Part shown: positions 10,209 to 19,291 of the stretch, one piece after another
Layout: each line of letters opens with the position of its first letter
Numbering within the stretch: the stretch's first letter is position 1
Source of the DNA: Bacteroidota bacterium
GTDB taxonomy: Bacteria > Bacteroidota > Bacteroidia > Flavobacteriales > Weeksellaceae
NCBI GenBank assembly: GCA_018266955.1
Contig: JAFDZI010000024.1
Location: forward strand, 1-53,913
Direction: 5' to 3'
Length of the DNA: 53,913 nt
The notes under the pieces: generated by a model
Databases searched by the model: none
Seen by the model: the letters and a program-made list of their open reading frames with translations, nothing else
Told to the model about the DNA's origin: nothing
Position numbers and translations under genes: made by a program

Positions 10209-11780
10209 ATGAGAAAATTTTTAAATATAAGCGCAGTATTTGCTGTTCTTTCATTGGTCTCTTGTGATAGAGATTTGTTAGAGCCATTTACACCAGGTGC
10301 ATTAACAGAAGAAGTTGCAATTCAAACGAGTTCTGAACTTCAACAATTATTAAATTCAACCTATGCTAATATGAACAGTAGATCAGAATCAGAATTCGTT
10401 TCTGTATTTACTGATGAAGTTGGAATCGGTTATGCCAATGGTGGTCAAGGAGTTAATTCAGATTTTGTATTCTTTTTGAATCAATCATCAGGTGGGCCAA
10501 ATTCACTTTGGGTAGAGTCTTATACTGTTTTGTCAAGAGCCAATAGAGTTCTTAAATTTGTTGATAAAATAGTAGCAACTGATGCTGCAGATCAAGAAAA
10601 ATTGGCTGGAATAAAAGCACAAGCATTGGTTATTAGAGCATACAGCCACTTGAAATTATTGTCTTATTTCACAACCAATATGAAAGACAATAATGCACTT
10701 GCAGCTGTATTGGCAGATCATGTTTTCTTACCAGAAGAAAAAACAAATCCTAGAGCGACCAATGGACAGTTTTATTCTTTTATCCATAACGATTTAGATA
10801 ATGCAATTGCATTATATAATGCAAATCCTGGTTTAACTATAAGTAACATTGGTGCAAATGCGAATTTTGCAAAAGGTTTGAAAGCAAGAGCTTATGCATA
10901 TAAAGGAGATTATACCAATGCAGAATTATGGGCAGATCAAGTTATCGCTACTTCTGGCTTATCTTTGGCAACACCAGCACAATACAAACAAATGTTCTTT
11001 TCTGATACAAATTCTTCTGAAGTTATCTTCAAATTAAAAAGAATGGCGAATCAGAATTCTCAAGGATTCAACTTGCATAATGCATGGTGTTCAATTCGTC
11101 CAAACTTAACTGGTTCTCCATTTTATGAAGTTGGAAGATCGCTGCACAATGTATTAAATCCTACGAATATGCCTGCAAATACTATTGCAGCTAATATTTC
11201 TGATGTAAGAGCCAATGTAATTATTGCTCCTTCTTCAATTGTTGATCCTAATTATGCTACTTCAGCAGATTATAGAAATTCTGATAAAATAATCATTAAC
11301 AAACATGGAGGAACAACTTCTGGTTCAGCAACTTGGGCAACGGCTGCATCTAATGCTAACAATAATGACATCAAAGTAATGAGATTGTCTGAAATGTATT
11401 TGATAAAAGCTGAAGCTAGAGCAAACGCAGGTGACTATCCTGGTGCTGCACTTGCTGTACAAGCGGTTAGAATTGCTAGAAACTCAGTTGCACCTGCTCT
11501 TCCTGTATATGCAAATGCAACAGATGCATGGGCTGGTATTTTGAAAGAAAGAAGAATAGAATTCGCTTATGAAGGTTATCGTTTCTTAGACTTAAAGAGA
11601 CTAGGTGCTCTTGCAGGAATGGGTATCGATAGAGATCCAGCAGATTATTCTTCAAGTTCAGCAAATTATCCAGGTGCTAATCCATCTAACTTCCCAATTA
11701 CAAGTTATAAGTGGGCATTGCCAATTCCGTCTAATGAATTGAATGTTAATTCAGGTATTCAACAAAATCCTGGTTACTAA
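10209..11780 (+). CDS. SusD/RagB-family nutrient-binding outer-membrane lipoprotein
   Basis: This is the partner of the upstream SusC protein, expected as a surface lipoprotein lid on the transporter. The 523-residue protein has a signal peptide with lipobox LVSC (Cys19), the helical TPR-like SusD core (for example AQALVIRAYSHLKLLSYF) and the conserved C-terminal region RRIEFAYEGYRFLDLKR. No glycan-degrading enzyme is nearby. The upstream neighbour is a secreted protease, so a peptide or protein-derived substrate, as for RagA/RagB, is possible but only inferred. A terminator follows. Confidence 0.94.
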   Translation: MRKFLNISAVFAVLSLVSCDRDLLEPFTPGALTEEVAIQTSSELQQLLNSTYANMNSRSESEFVSVFTDEVGIGYANGGQGVNSDFVFFLNQSSGGPNSLWVESYTVLSRANRVLKFVDKIVATDAADQEKLAGIKAQALVIRAYSHLKLLSYFTTNMKDNNALAAVLADHVFLPEEKTNPRATNGQFYSFIHNDLDNAIALYNANPGLTISNIGANANFAKGLKARAYAYKGDYTNAELWADQVIATSGLSLATPAQYKQMFFSDTNSSEVIFKLKRMANQNSQGFNLHNAWCSIRPNLTGSPFYEVGRSLHNVLNPTNMPANTIAANISDVRANVIIAPSSIVDPNYATSADYRNSDKIIINKHGGTTSGSATWATAASNANNNDIKVMRLSEMYLIKAEARANAGDYPGAALAVQAVRIARNSVAPALPVYANATDAWAGILKERRIEFAYEGYRFLDLKRLGALAGMGIDRDPADYSSSSANYPGANPSNFPITSYKWALPIPSNELNVNSGIQQNPGY

Positions 11781-11801
11781 TAAATTGTAATATTTAATAA
11801 T

Positions 11802-11834
11802 AATGGTGTGCTTTTATAGCGCACCATTTTTTTA
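11802..11834 (+). terminator. Intrinsic terminator after susD
   Basis: AATGGTGTGC pairs with GCGCACCATT (one G-T pair) around a seven-base loop, followed by a T-run. Confidence 0.88.
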
Positions 11835-11873
11835 TATTCTTTTTTCCGTATTTTTGCTCTTTATTTTATCTAC

Positions 11874-13802
11874 ATGCGTCTATTTTTTTGTATTTTAATT
11901 CTTTTTTCAATTCCTACTTATGCTCAAGTAAAACCATCGGCTAAAGTGAATACAGCTTCTATAGAAGATACTCTGGTCGTAAATTCAGGTAAAACGGACT
12001 CGCTAAAAATCTTTGTCCCTACCATTAAAGACTATCTGTATTATACTCAATATTCCGAAAAAAAAATATTTGATACGCTTCTCACTGCCGATAAATCGTA
12101 TAGCTTTACTCAATATACCAATACAGATAATTTTGGAAAATTACAATTTGCCAATATAGGTTCCGGTTACAATCCACTTGCTTATGAGTGGAGCATTAAA
12201 GGCAATCTTTCTCTTATGCCCAACAATAAATCGTGGGGAATACTCACAGCCGATCAAATAAAATATTACGATGTAAAAACGCCCACTACTGCTTTTGTTT
12301 TCCATAATGGTGTTAATAATGGAGCGGCACTCTATTCCACTTATACACAAAATATAGGAAAAAGATTTAATTTTGCCATCGATTATTATGGACTTCGTTC
12401 TCAGGGCAATTATCAGAATTCACTAGCGGTAAATAATAATACTACTTTTTCAGCCCATTATATTTCTAAGAAAGGTCAGTATGAACTGTTTGCCCATTAT
12501 ATTCATCAGAATATAACCAATCAAGAGAATGGAGGAATCACATCGGAATACGACGACTACTATCAATCAGGAAATAAAGAAATCAATAACCGACAAACCA
12601 TTCCGGTTATTTTCAGTAATTCTTACTCACGATTTGCGTACAGAAGGTATTATCTAAGTCATCAGTTTTCTCCTTTTAATGTAGAAAAGTTTCCATTCAA
12701 AATTAAACATACATTACAACATCAAGGGAATAAATATTATTATGAAATGGGAAATGTAGATACCCAACAATTTCAGGATATTGTACCCAACCAATGGTTG
12801 TCTTCCAAAAAATATTCAGAGAATTTAAGTAATACACTAAGTTTGTTGTTGGATGCTCCTCAACTTAAACTAGAAGCAGGGGTGCAACATCAGTGGTTGC
12901 AATTGGGAAGCAACCCTTTGGTACTGAATGGGATTTCTATGCAAAAAGAATACAATGAAAATCGTCTTGGAATCATAGCAAATGCTCAGTATCGTTTCTC
13001 AGATGTGCTGTCTATTCGTTCCGCATTAGATATTTCTCGTGGGGCTGAATTGGGTAATTATATTCAATCTGAAAATACAGTATATTATCAACCTCTTAAA
13101 GATTTTTTTGTAGCATCTCATGTGCATTATAAATCTTCGGTCCCTAGTTTTAATCTACTATTGAATACCTCTCCATCATACCAATATAACTATAATTTTT
13201 CAAATTTTAAGAATGAAAAAATAGTCAATATTGGAGGGACACTTGGGCTGAAATGGGGAAACACTCGCCTCTCGGCACAATATTTTAGGATAGATCAGTT
13301 TGCATATCTCGATGCATTGGCTCAGCCAAAACAAACATCAGAATCGGTCTCTCTTAGTCAGATTTCGGGTGATACAACGCTCAATTATGGGGATTTTAAT
13401 TTGAATACAAAATTATTGTTTCAACAGAATATGACCGGCAATGAGTATTTGCCTTTGCCAAAGTTCATTGGTAGGGCTAATCTCTATTATTTGTCCCGAG
13501 CTTTTAATGGAAAAGCCGAAATACAAACGGGCATTAAAGTTTATTATTTCTCTAAGTTTAATTCCAGAGACTACGCACCCATACTTAACGAATTTATCTT
13601 ACCAGGAAGCCAGTCATTTAGCATAGGTGGTCAACCGATTGCAGATGCTTACTTTAATTTAAAAGTAAAAAAAATGTTTATTTTTATAGAAGGGCAACAT
13701 TTTAGTACATTGGTAAGTCCAAATAAAGTGTACACCGCACCACATTACCCTTTTTATGATTTTAGAATTAATTTAGGGATTGTTTGGTATCTATTTTCTT
13801 AA
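11874..13802 (+). CDS. Putative outer-membrane porin (Porin_10-like)
   Basis: The 642-residue protein has a short signal peptide ending PTYAQ and then many alternating aromatic beta-strands, consistent with a large outer-membrane barrel. Its N-terminal region (TIKDYLYYTQYSEKKIFDTL, then SYSFTQYTNTDNFGKLQFAN) resembles the putative porin family common in Flavobacteriia. The substrate is unknown. A -7 box TATTTTTG at 11849-11856 lies just upstream without a clear TTG partner, so the gene probably has its own promoter after the susD terminator. bshC starts 13 bases after its stop, so the two may share a transcript. Confidence 0.78.
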   Translation: MRLFFCILILFSIPTYAQVKPSAKVNTASIEDTLVVNSGKTDSLKIFVPTIKDYLYYTQYSEKKIFDTLLTADKSYSFTQYTNTDNFGKLQFANIGSGYNPLAYEWSIKGNLSLMPNNKSWGILTADQIKYYDVKTPTTAFVFHNGVNNGAALYSTYTQNIGKRFNFAIDYYGLRSQGNYQNSLAVNNNTTFSAHYISKKGQYELFAHYIHQNITNQENGGITSEYDDYYQSGNKEINNRQTIPVIFSNSYSRFAYRRYYLSHQFSPFNVEKFPFKIKHTLQHQGNKYYYEMGNVDTQQFQDIVPNQWLSSKKYSENLSNTLSLLLDAPQLKLEAGVQHQWLQLGSNPLVLNGISMQKEYNENRLGIIANAQYRFSDVLSIRSALDISRGAELGNYIQSENTVYYQPLKDFFVASHVHYKSSVPSFNLLLNTSPSYQYNYNFSNFKNEKIVNIGGTLGLKWGNTRLSAQYFRIDQFAYLDALAQPKQTSESVSLSQISGDTTLNYGDFNLNTKLLFQQNMTGNEYLPLPKFIGRANLYYLSRAFNGKAEIQTGIKVYYFSKFNSRDYAPILNEFILPGSQSFSIGGQPIADAYFNLKVKKMFIFIEGQHFSTLVSPNKVYTAPHYPFYDFRINLGIVWYLFS

Positions 13803-13815
13803 TTTTCTTTTTTAT

Positions 13816-15408
13816 ATGAATACGGTTGCTAGGTTGTCATTTCAAGAAATTCCATCGATACCTCAATTGGTCAAAGATCATTTGAAAGATATGTCTTATG
13901 GTGCTAATTCTTTTAATGGTACTAAAGAGACAGTTTCGAAAGCCATTCATCAGAAGTTAACTACTTATTCTGAGGAATCAAGAGCAGTGCTTTATCAGGT
14001 TCTGGTGCAGCAACATGAATGCTTGGATGTAACATTTTCTCAAAAAGAAAATTTGAAACTAATTGCACAATCCAATACTGTAACCATTACCACTGGACAT
14101 CAATTGAATTTTTTTACAGGTCCTGTATTCTTTATCTATAAGATTATTCAAATTCTGAAAACAGCGAAAGATTTAAAAGCGCAGTATCCGGAATATAATT
14201 TCGTTCCTATATTTTGGATGGCAACGGAAGACCATGATTTTGAAGAAATTCAACATTTTAAAACAGAAAATAATCAATACTCAATCCAAGCCCAATCGGG
14301 TGGAGCAGTGGGTAGGATACTTCTGGAAAATGTAGATTTTCTACATGAAATTGAAAAAGAATGGATTGGAAAAAAATACGGTAAGGAGCTGATAGATTTG
14401 CTCAAAACTTCTTATCAGAAAGGAGATACTCTGGAGCAATCCACACGAAAGTTAGTTCATCACTTATTTAAAGATTTTGGACTTTTGCTTTTGGACGGAG
14501 ATAATCCGCTTCTTAAAAAGAGTATGATTCCTTATTTTGAAAATGAACTACTCAACCATGAACTCGAAAAATTAACCGAAAATAAAAGAGCATTTTTAAA
14601 AGATAAGTATGGTAAAGTACAAGTAAATCCTCGTGAAATAAATTTATTTTACCTAACCGATACACGCAACAGAATCGTCTTACAAAATGGAGATTATCAT
14701 GTTTTAAATAAAAATATTCATTTCACTAAAGATGAAATTCTGAACGAATTGTATAATTCTCCTGAAAAATTCAGTCCCAATGCTGTTCTTAGACCCATAT
14801 ACCAAGAAGTTGTTTTGCCCAATATCATGTATATTGGTGGAAATGCAGAGGTTGCCTATTGGCTAGAATTGTCGGATTATTTTAAAAAAATACAAATCCC
14901 TTTTCCTATTTTGGTGCCTCGAAATTCTATGCTATACATTGCAGAAAAGGATTTGAAAAAAATACATAATCTTCATTGTGAACTTAAAGATTTTTTCGAA
15001 AATAAAAATGAAGTTCTTAGTCATAAACTCTTGAAGTCTAATCCAATTCACACTCTTTTGCATGAGTTAGAAGACCATTTGCAACAACAGTTTGAAGCGT
15101 TGAAAGAAAATGCAAAACATACTGAAGTTAGTTTTGGTCAGTTAGTGGAAGCGGAAGAAGTAAGGCAATTAAAGTCTTTCAAGAAAATGAAAACCAGATT
15201 ATTGAAGGCAGAAAAAAAGAAAAATACCGAATGGATTCATCGTTTTACAAAGCTTTGGGAAAAACTTCATCCCAATGGTCAGTGGCAGGAAAGACAAATG
15301 AATTTCTCTGTGTTTTATTCGGATTTTGGACAGGATTGGCTAAAGGTTTGCTATGAAGAAATGCAAATAAATCAATCCGAATTGGTAGTAGTTGCCTATT
15401 CATTTTGA
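13816..15408 (+). CDS. bshC: Bacillithiol biosynthesis cysteine-adding enzyme BshC
   Basis: BshC catalyses the last step of bacillithiol synthesis, joining cysteine to glucosaminyl-malate. The protein has 530 residues. Family signatures are TITTGHQLNFFTGPVFFIYK (about residues 84-103), FVPIFWMATEDHDFEEI, and a C-terminal coiled coil (residues about 390-490) with YSDFGQDW near the end. The start is placed at 13816, the ATG followed by MNTVARLSF; the longer in-frame start at 13780 would lie inside the porin gene. BshA and BshB are not in the window. Confidence 0.93.
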   Translation: MNTVARLSFQEIPSIPQLVKDHLKDMSYGANSFNGTKETVSKAIHQKLTTYSEESRAVLYQVLVQQHECLDVTFSQKENLKLIAQSNTVTITTGHQLNFFTGPVFFIYKIIQILKTAKDLKAQYPEYNFVPIFWMATEDHDFEEIQHFKTENNQYSIQAQSGGAVGRILLENVDFLHEIEKEWIGKKYGKELIDLLKTSYQKGDTLEQSTRKLVHHLFKDFGLLLLDGDNPLLKKSMIPYFENELLNHELEKLTENKRAFLKDKYGKVQVNPREINLFYLTDTRNRIVLQNGDYHVLNKNIHFTKDEILNELYNSPEKFSPNAVLRPIYQEVVLPNIMYIGGNAEVAYWLELSDYFKKIQIPFPILVPRNSMLYIAEKDLKKIHNLHCELKDFFENKNEVLSHKLLKSNPIHTLLHELEDHLQQQFEALKENAKHTEVSFGQLVEAEEVRQLKSFKKMKTRLLKAEKKKNTEWIHRFTKLWEKLHPNGQWQERQMNFSVFYSDFGQDWLKVCYEEMQINQSELVVVAYSF

Positions 15409-15422
15409 AAGCATTAATTTTG
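15392..15422 (+). promoter_or_regulatory. Candidate promoter for the LysM/binding-protein gene
   Basis: TTG at 15392-15394 and TAATTTTG at 15415-15422 are 20 bases apart. The predicted transcript starts about 7 bases before the ATG at 15436, giving a very short leader. The -33 part lies inside the end of bshC. Confidence 0.55.
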
Positions 15423-15435
15423 TGATTTATAAACA

Positions 15436-17079
15436 ATGATAAAGAAATTATTTACTTTAACCGGGGTTTTGTTTAGTGTAGTCTTCTTTGCACAAAAAAC
15501 TCATGCTGTTACTCAAGGAGATACAGCTTATAGTATTTCTAAAAAATATGGGCTTTCATTAGACGAGCTTTTTCGACTAAATCCATCGATTAAAGAAGGA
15601 AAAATAAGCATTGGTGATGTACTGAATGTACAAGCGAGTACTTCAAAACAAAATGCTGGACCATCGTTAGGAACCATCATCGTACAACCAAAGCAAACCA
15701 TCTATGGACTGACCAAAAGATTTAAAATCTCAGAACAAGATTTAAAAAAATACAATCCTCAATTGGAAACCGAAGGATTGAAAGTTGGAGAACAGCTTTC
15801 CCTACCCATAGATAAAATAAAAAAATATGCAGAACCTCAGGAAATAGTGGTTCAAGTAGCCAGTGCAAAACCTTCAATAATAGCACCCGTTACTCCTAAG
15901 GATGAGTTTGTCAATTATACTGTAGAAAGTGGAGATACTATTTTCTCTTTGGTGCAAAAATTTGGTTCTAGTATAGATGAACTTCTAGCATGGAATCCGA
16001 ATTTGTCGCAAGGTCTTAAAGCAGGAATGTCCATTCGGGTTAAAAAAATTGAAACCGCCTATAAAAAGAAAAGTGGCGATGTTTTAGGTATTGTGCTCAT
16101 GCTCCCATTCGGATATAACTCTAATGATACGAAGTACAGAAATGTGTCCGCTGAATTTCTTACAGGTGCTCAATTGGCCATTGAAAGAAATGCAAAACGA
16201 GGCCAAAAATTAGATGTCATCGTGGTAGATGCTGGCAATGAACAAAGTTTTAAAAATTCTTTATCTCAGATTAATGTTAATAATACGGATCTAATCATTG
16301 GTCCATTTTTTAAATCCAGTGTTTTGGAAGCTTTGGAGTATGTAGGAGATAAAAAAATCCCCGTCGTTTCGCCTTTTGCCAACTCAGAAGATTTGTACGA
16401 CTATAACAATTTGATTATTGTAGAACCGAATGATAAGGTATATGCAGATAAAATCGCCGATGAAATTGCAAAAGTTTATTCAAATCAAAAAATCTATATC
16501 GTAGCAGGTTCTACCAATACCAAAGCACCTTATTTGCAAGCACAATTACAGAAAGGGCTGAAGAATCCCAATATCATCATTGTCTCTAATGCCAAAGATA
16601 TTGTAGTCGATAAAAATATGATGACTGGGCAACCTGCACCGGTTATTGCTGTATTGGCTGATGACCAAAATGCTATAGGTGAAGATTTCTCTATTAGAAT
16701 GCAACAAATTTCTAAAGAAGTAGTCGGAAATAGAGCTTTTAGTATGTACTTTGTGCCTAGTTTTGAAAAGAAAGTGGATGATTTGAGCCAAGTAAATTTA
16801 GTCTATTTAATGGATAGAAAAATAAATACCACAGGCACTTTCGAAAAAGAAATATTGGCAGATTTTAAAAAGAAATACTGTAAAGAACCGTCTAAATATG
16901 CCATCATTGGATTTGATGTTACCAACGATATCCTGAGTCGTGAGAATAGTAATGGCGAATTATTTAAAAAAATAAATGAACCACAAACACAATTGGCAAC
17001 TAAATTTGAATTTGTAAAAACAAAAAACAATGGAGCCTATATTAATACAGGATTTAGAATAGTAAGACTAATACCATAA
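15436..17079 (+). CDS. LysM-domain protein fused to a periplasmic-binding (type I) domain
   Basis: The 547-residue protein has a signal peptide (ending VFFAQ) and three LysM modules. These are at about residues 22-67 (HAVTQGDTAYSISKKYGLS), 75-122 (the most diverged) and 154-200 (NYTVESGDTIFSLVQKFG). A C-terminal half from about residue 210 resembles receptor-type ligand-binding domains (GIVLMLPFGYNSNDTKYR, DLIIGPFFKSSVLEAL, IPVVSPFANSEDL). It is probably a periplasmic or cell-wall-bound protein that holds peptidoglycan through LysM. The ligand of the binding domain is unknown. The same fused layout is common in Flavobacteriia. Confidence 0.85.
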   Translation: MIKKLFTLTGVLFSVVFFAQKTHAVTQGDTAYSISKKYGLSLDELFRLNPSIKEGKISIGDVLNVQASTSKQNAGPSLGTIIVQPKQTIYGLTKRFKISEQDLKKYNPQLETEGLKVGEQLSLPIDKIKKYAEPQEIVVQVASAKPSIIAPVTPKDEFVNYTVESGDTIFSLVQKFGSSIDELLAWNPNLSQGLKAGMSIRVKKIETAYKKKSGDVLGIVLMLPFGYNSNDTKYRNVSAEFLTGAQLAIERNAKRGQKLDVIVVDAGNEQSFKNSLSQINVNNTDLIIGPFFKSSVLEALEYVGDKKIPVVSPFANSEDLYDYNNLIIVEPNDKVYADKIADEIAKVYSNQKIYIVAGSTNTKAPYLQAQLQKGLKNPNIIIVSNAKDIVVDKNMMTGQPAPVIAVLADDQNAIGEDFSIRMQQISKEVVGNRAFSMYFVPSFEKKVDDLSQVNLVYLMDRKINTTGTFEKEILADFKKKYCKEPSKYAIIGFDVTNDILSRENSNGELFKKINEPQTQLATKFEFVKTKNNGAYINTGFRIVRLIP

Positions 17080-17101
17080 AAATAGAATAAACTAAAAATA
17101 T

Positions 17102-17333
17102 ATGAAACCAACACCAATGAAGATAGGCGATTGACTCCGTCGAACCACTTCGTTAGGTTTTCATATAACCATAAAAAACAATAATTATATACATATGAAA
17201 TCGCTATGTACAAATTTGCTTTTTACGCAATTAACAATCATCGACTCCTTAAAAAAAAATAAAAAGATGGAGATAAACACCAATGAAGATTGGCGATTAC
17301 ATATGACCATTAAAAAATACTAAAAATCAACAT
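17102..17333 (+). repeat. Dispersed leader element, one truncated plus one longer unit, upstream of fabD
   Basis: Unit A (17102-17194) and unit B (17195-17333) share ACACCAATGAAGAT and GGCGATT and run in tandem. Unit A also contains GTCGAACCACTT, which recurs at 53839-53850. Unit B begins ATGAAATCGC, the same start as the copies at 53733 (plus strand) and 46227 (minus strand). The element runs right up to the fabD ATG. It fills the whole 254-base gap between the LysM gene and fabD. Confidence 0.85.
17195..17323 (+). CDS. Small ORF (42 residues) ending 10 nt before fabD
   Basis: The frame begins MKSLCTNLLF and ends NTNEDWRLHMTIKKY, with the TAA 10 bases before the fabD ATG. A related 26-residue frame ends NTDEDSRLYISIKKH with the same 10-base gap before a different gene (46227-46147, minus strand). 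The shared reading frame and spacing suggest a leader peptide that couples translation to the downstream gene. Neighbouring repeat copies have disrupted frames, so coding is not certain. Confidence 0.4.
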   Translation: MKSLCTNLLFTQLTIIDSLKKNKKMEINTNEDWRLHMTIKKY

Positions 17334-18209
17334 ATGAAAGCATTAATATTCCCTGGACAAGGATCTCAGTTTGTAGGAATGGGAAAAGAACTATATGATT
17401 CCCGAAAAGACATTAAAGACTTAATGGAATCTGCGAATGAAATCTTAGGTTTCGATATTCTTTCCATTATGTTTCAAGGAACAGATGAAGATCTGAAAAG
17501 AACAGAAGTTACCCAGCCCGCAATTTTCTTACATTCTGTAGCGGCACTAAAAGCTGTGAATGGCTTAGGTGCAGAAATGGTTGCAGGACATTCCTTAGGA
17601 GAATTCTCAGCATTAGTGGCCAATGGTGTTTTATCTTTTGAAGATGGATTAAGATTAGTCGCAGCCCGTGCTAAAGCCATGCAAGATGCATGTGATGCCA
17701 ATCCTAGCTCTATGGCGGCGGTTCTTGGCTTGGCTGATGAAAAAGTTGAAGAAGTATGTGCATCTATTGAAGGAGTAGTAGTTCCAGCCAACTACAATTG
17801 TCCTGGACAATTGGTGATTTCTGGTGAAACATTTGCCGTTGAAAAAGCATGTGAAAAAATGAAAGAAGCGGGTGCAAAAAGAGCATTGTTGCTACCTGTA
17901 AATGGTGCTTTTCATTCCCCTTTAATGATGCCTGCACAAGAAAAATTAGCGGTTGCAATAGAGAATACTCAATTCAGAAAAGCAACAATTCCTGTGTATC
18001 AAAATACCACTACAACTGCCGTTTCTGATCCGGAAGAAATCAAGCAAAATCTAATAAAACAATTGACAGGTCCGGTAAAATGGACTCAAAGCGTACAAAA
18101 CATGATAAAAGATGGTGCGCTTAACTTTATAGAAGTGGGACCTGGTAAAACTCTTCAAGGGCTTATCAAAAAAATTAATTCCGAAGTTGTTTTGTCTTCT
18201 GCACTTTAA
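17334..18209 (+). CDS. fabD: Malonyl-CoA:acyl carrier protein transacylase (FabD)
   Basis: FabD transfers malonyl from CoA to acyl carrier protein to feed fatty acid synthesis. The 291-residue cytoplasmic protein starts MKALIFPGQGSQ, the oxyanion glutamine motif. It has the nucleophile Ser87 in GHSLGE, Arg112 in the malonate-binding position and the catalytic His194 in GAFHSP. The end GPGKTLQGLIKKI is also typical. The start codon directly follows the dispersed leader element with its small ORF, and no other fab gene is adjacent. Confidence 0.97.
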   Translation: MKALIFPGQGSQFVGMGKELYDSRKDIKDLMESANEILGFDILSIMFQGTDEDLKRTEVTQPAIFLHSVAALKAVNGLGAEMVAGHSLGEFSALVANGVLSFEDGLRLVAARAKAMQDACDANPSSMAAVLGLADEKVEEVCASIEGVVVPANYNCPGQLVISGETFAVEKACEKMKEAGAKRALLLPVNGAFHSPLMMPAQEKLAVAIENTQFRKATIPVYQNTTTTAVSDPEEIKQNLIKQLTGPVKWTQSVQNMIKDGALNFIEVGPGKTLQGLIKKINSEVVLSSAL

Positions 18210-18221
18210 AATATTTTATAG

Positions 18222-18250
18222 AAAACCACAGAATCTTTGTGGTTTTTCTT
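18222..18250 (+). terminator. Intrinsic terminator after fabD
   Basis: AACCACA pairs with TGTGGTT, extended by flanking A-T pairs, and is followed by a T-rich tail. The next gene starts only 8 bases later. Confidence 0.75.
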
Positions 18251-18257
18251 TTTCAAA

Positions 18258-19172
18258 ATGAATCTAAATCCTTTACAAATATTTGCTCCAGGCAAACTCT
18301 TAATAACCTCAGAATATGGCGTTCTGGACGGTGCTAACGCCTTGGCTCTTCCTACTAAATTAGGACAAGAAGCCGTAATTACTACTATTGCAGACGGGAA
18401 ATGTACTGTTGATTGGGAGGCTTATCATCAAGGCCAACTTTGGTTAAAAGCCAAGATTAATTATACTTCATGGGAAATATTGGAATGTACCATAGAATCT
18501 GCAGCAGATTTTGTACTTAAAGTACTTCAAATTTCAGCACAATTGTCTCATGATCGTTTTCTAGATCAGTATTCCTATAGCGTAAAGACAAATTTACAAT
18601 TCCCGGCTACTTATGGCTTGGGTAGCAGCTCTACACTGATGTGTATTATTGCACAATGGACAGGTGTATGTCCCTATCGTCTTAATGAATTAGCACTTGG
18701 AGGAAGTGGGTATGATATTGCTGTAGCACAAGAAAACTCAGCGCTGCTTTATAGTAACCAACCGATAAGAACGGTGAAAAAACTTCAGTTTCTACCTAAG
18801 TTTTCAGATCAACTTATTTTTATTCATCTGAACCAAAAACAAGATTCCAGAGATGGAATTCGTATGTATCGTTCAAGAGCTAAAAGTTCAAGTTTTATAG
18901 AATCACTAAGCAATGTAACGCAAGAAGTAATAGAGGCTACAACCATCGAAGAGTTTTCCGAACTTATGACAAAACATGAAGCCATGATTTCTGTATTTTT
19001 AGGGATTTCTACAGTAAAAGAAACTCTTTTTTCGGATTGTCCTGTGTTTGTTAAAAGTTTAGGTGCTTGGGGGGGAGATTTTGTATTGACAAGAAAATTT
19101 CCTGGCTATCAGGAATATTTTTCGGATAAGAATTTTCAAGATATTTGGGATTGGTCCGATATAATTGCCTGA
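18258..19172 (+). CDS. GYDIA-family GHMP kinase
   Basis: This 304-residue protein is a small-molecule kinase of the GHMP fold. It starts with APGKLLITSEYGVLDG, contains the ATP-binding glycine/serine motif PATYGLGSSSTL (about residues 117-128) and has GGSGYDIAVAQ, the signature that names this Bacteroidota family. It resembles mevalonate-pathway kinases, but its substrate is not established. The start at 18258 is chosen because the upstream in-frame start at 18237 would lie within the fabD terminator stem. The gene is followed by about 120 AT-rich bases before pckA. Confidence 0.85.
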   Translation: MNLNPLQIFAPGKLLITSEYGVLDGANALALPTKLGQEAVITTIADGKCTVDWEAYHQGQLWLKAKINYTSWEILECTIESAADFVLKVLQISAQLSHDRFLDQYSYSVKTNLQFPATYGLGSSSTLMCIIAQWTGVCPYRLNELALGGSGYDIAVAQENSALLYSNQPIRTVKKLQFLPKFSDQLIFIHLNQKQDSRDGIRMYRSRAKSSSFIESLSNVTQEVIEATTIEEFSELMTKHEAMISVFLGISTVKETLFSDCPVFVKSLGAWGGDFVLTRKFPGYQEYFSDKNFQDIWDWSDIIA

Positions 19173-19202
19173 TGTGTAGTGATATATATCAAGTATAAAT
19201 AT

Positions 19203-19233
19203 TTGCATAGTATTTAGCTATTTGTTACCTTTA
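19203..19233 (+). promoter_or_regulatory. Candidate pckA promoter
   Basis: TTG at 19203-19205 and TACCTTTA at 19226-19233 are 20 bases apart; the final position of the -7 box differs from TAnnTTTG. No better match lies between the GHMP kinase and pckA. Confidence 0.4.
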
Positions 19234-19291
19234 AAAACTTTTTTTTAACAATATTTAAATCTAATTATCTGTGAAAACAGAAGACTGTATT

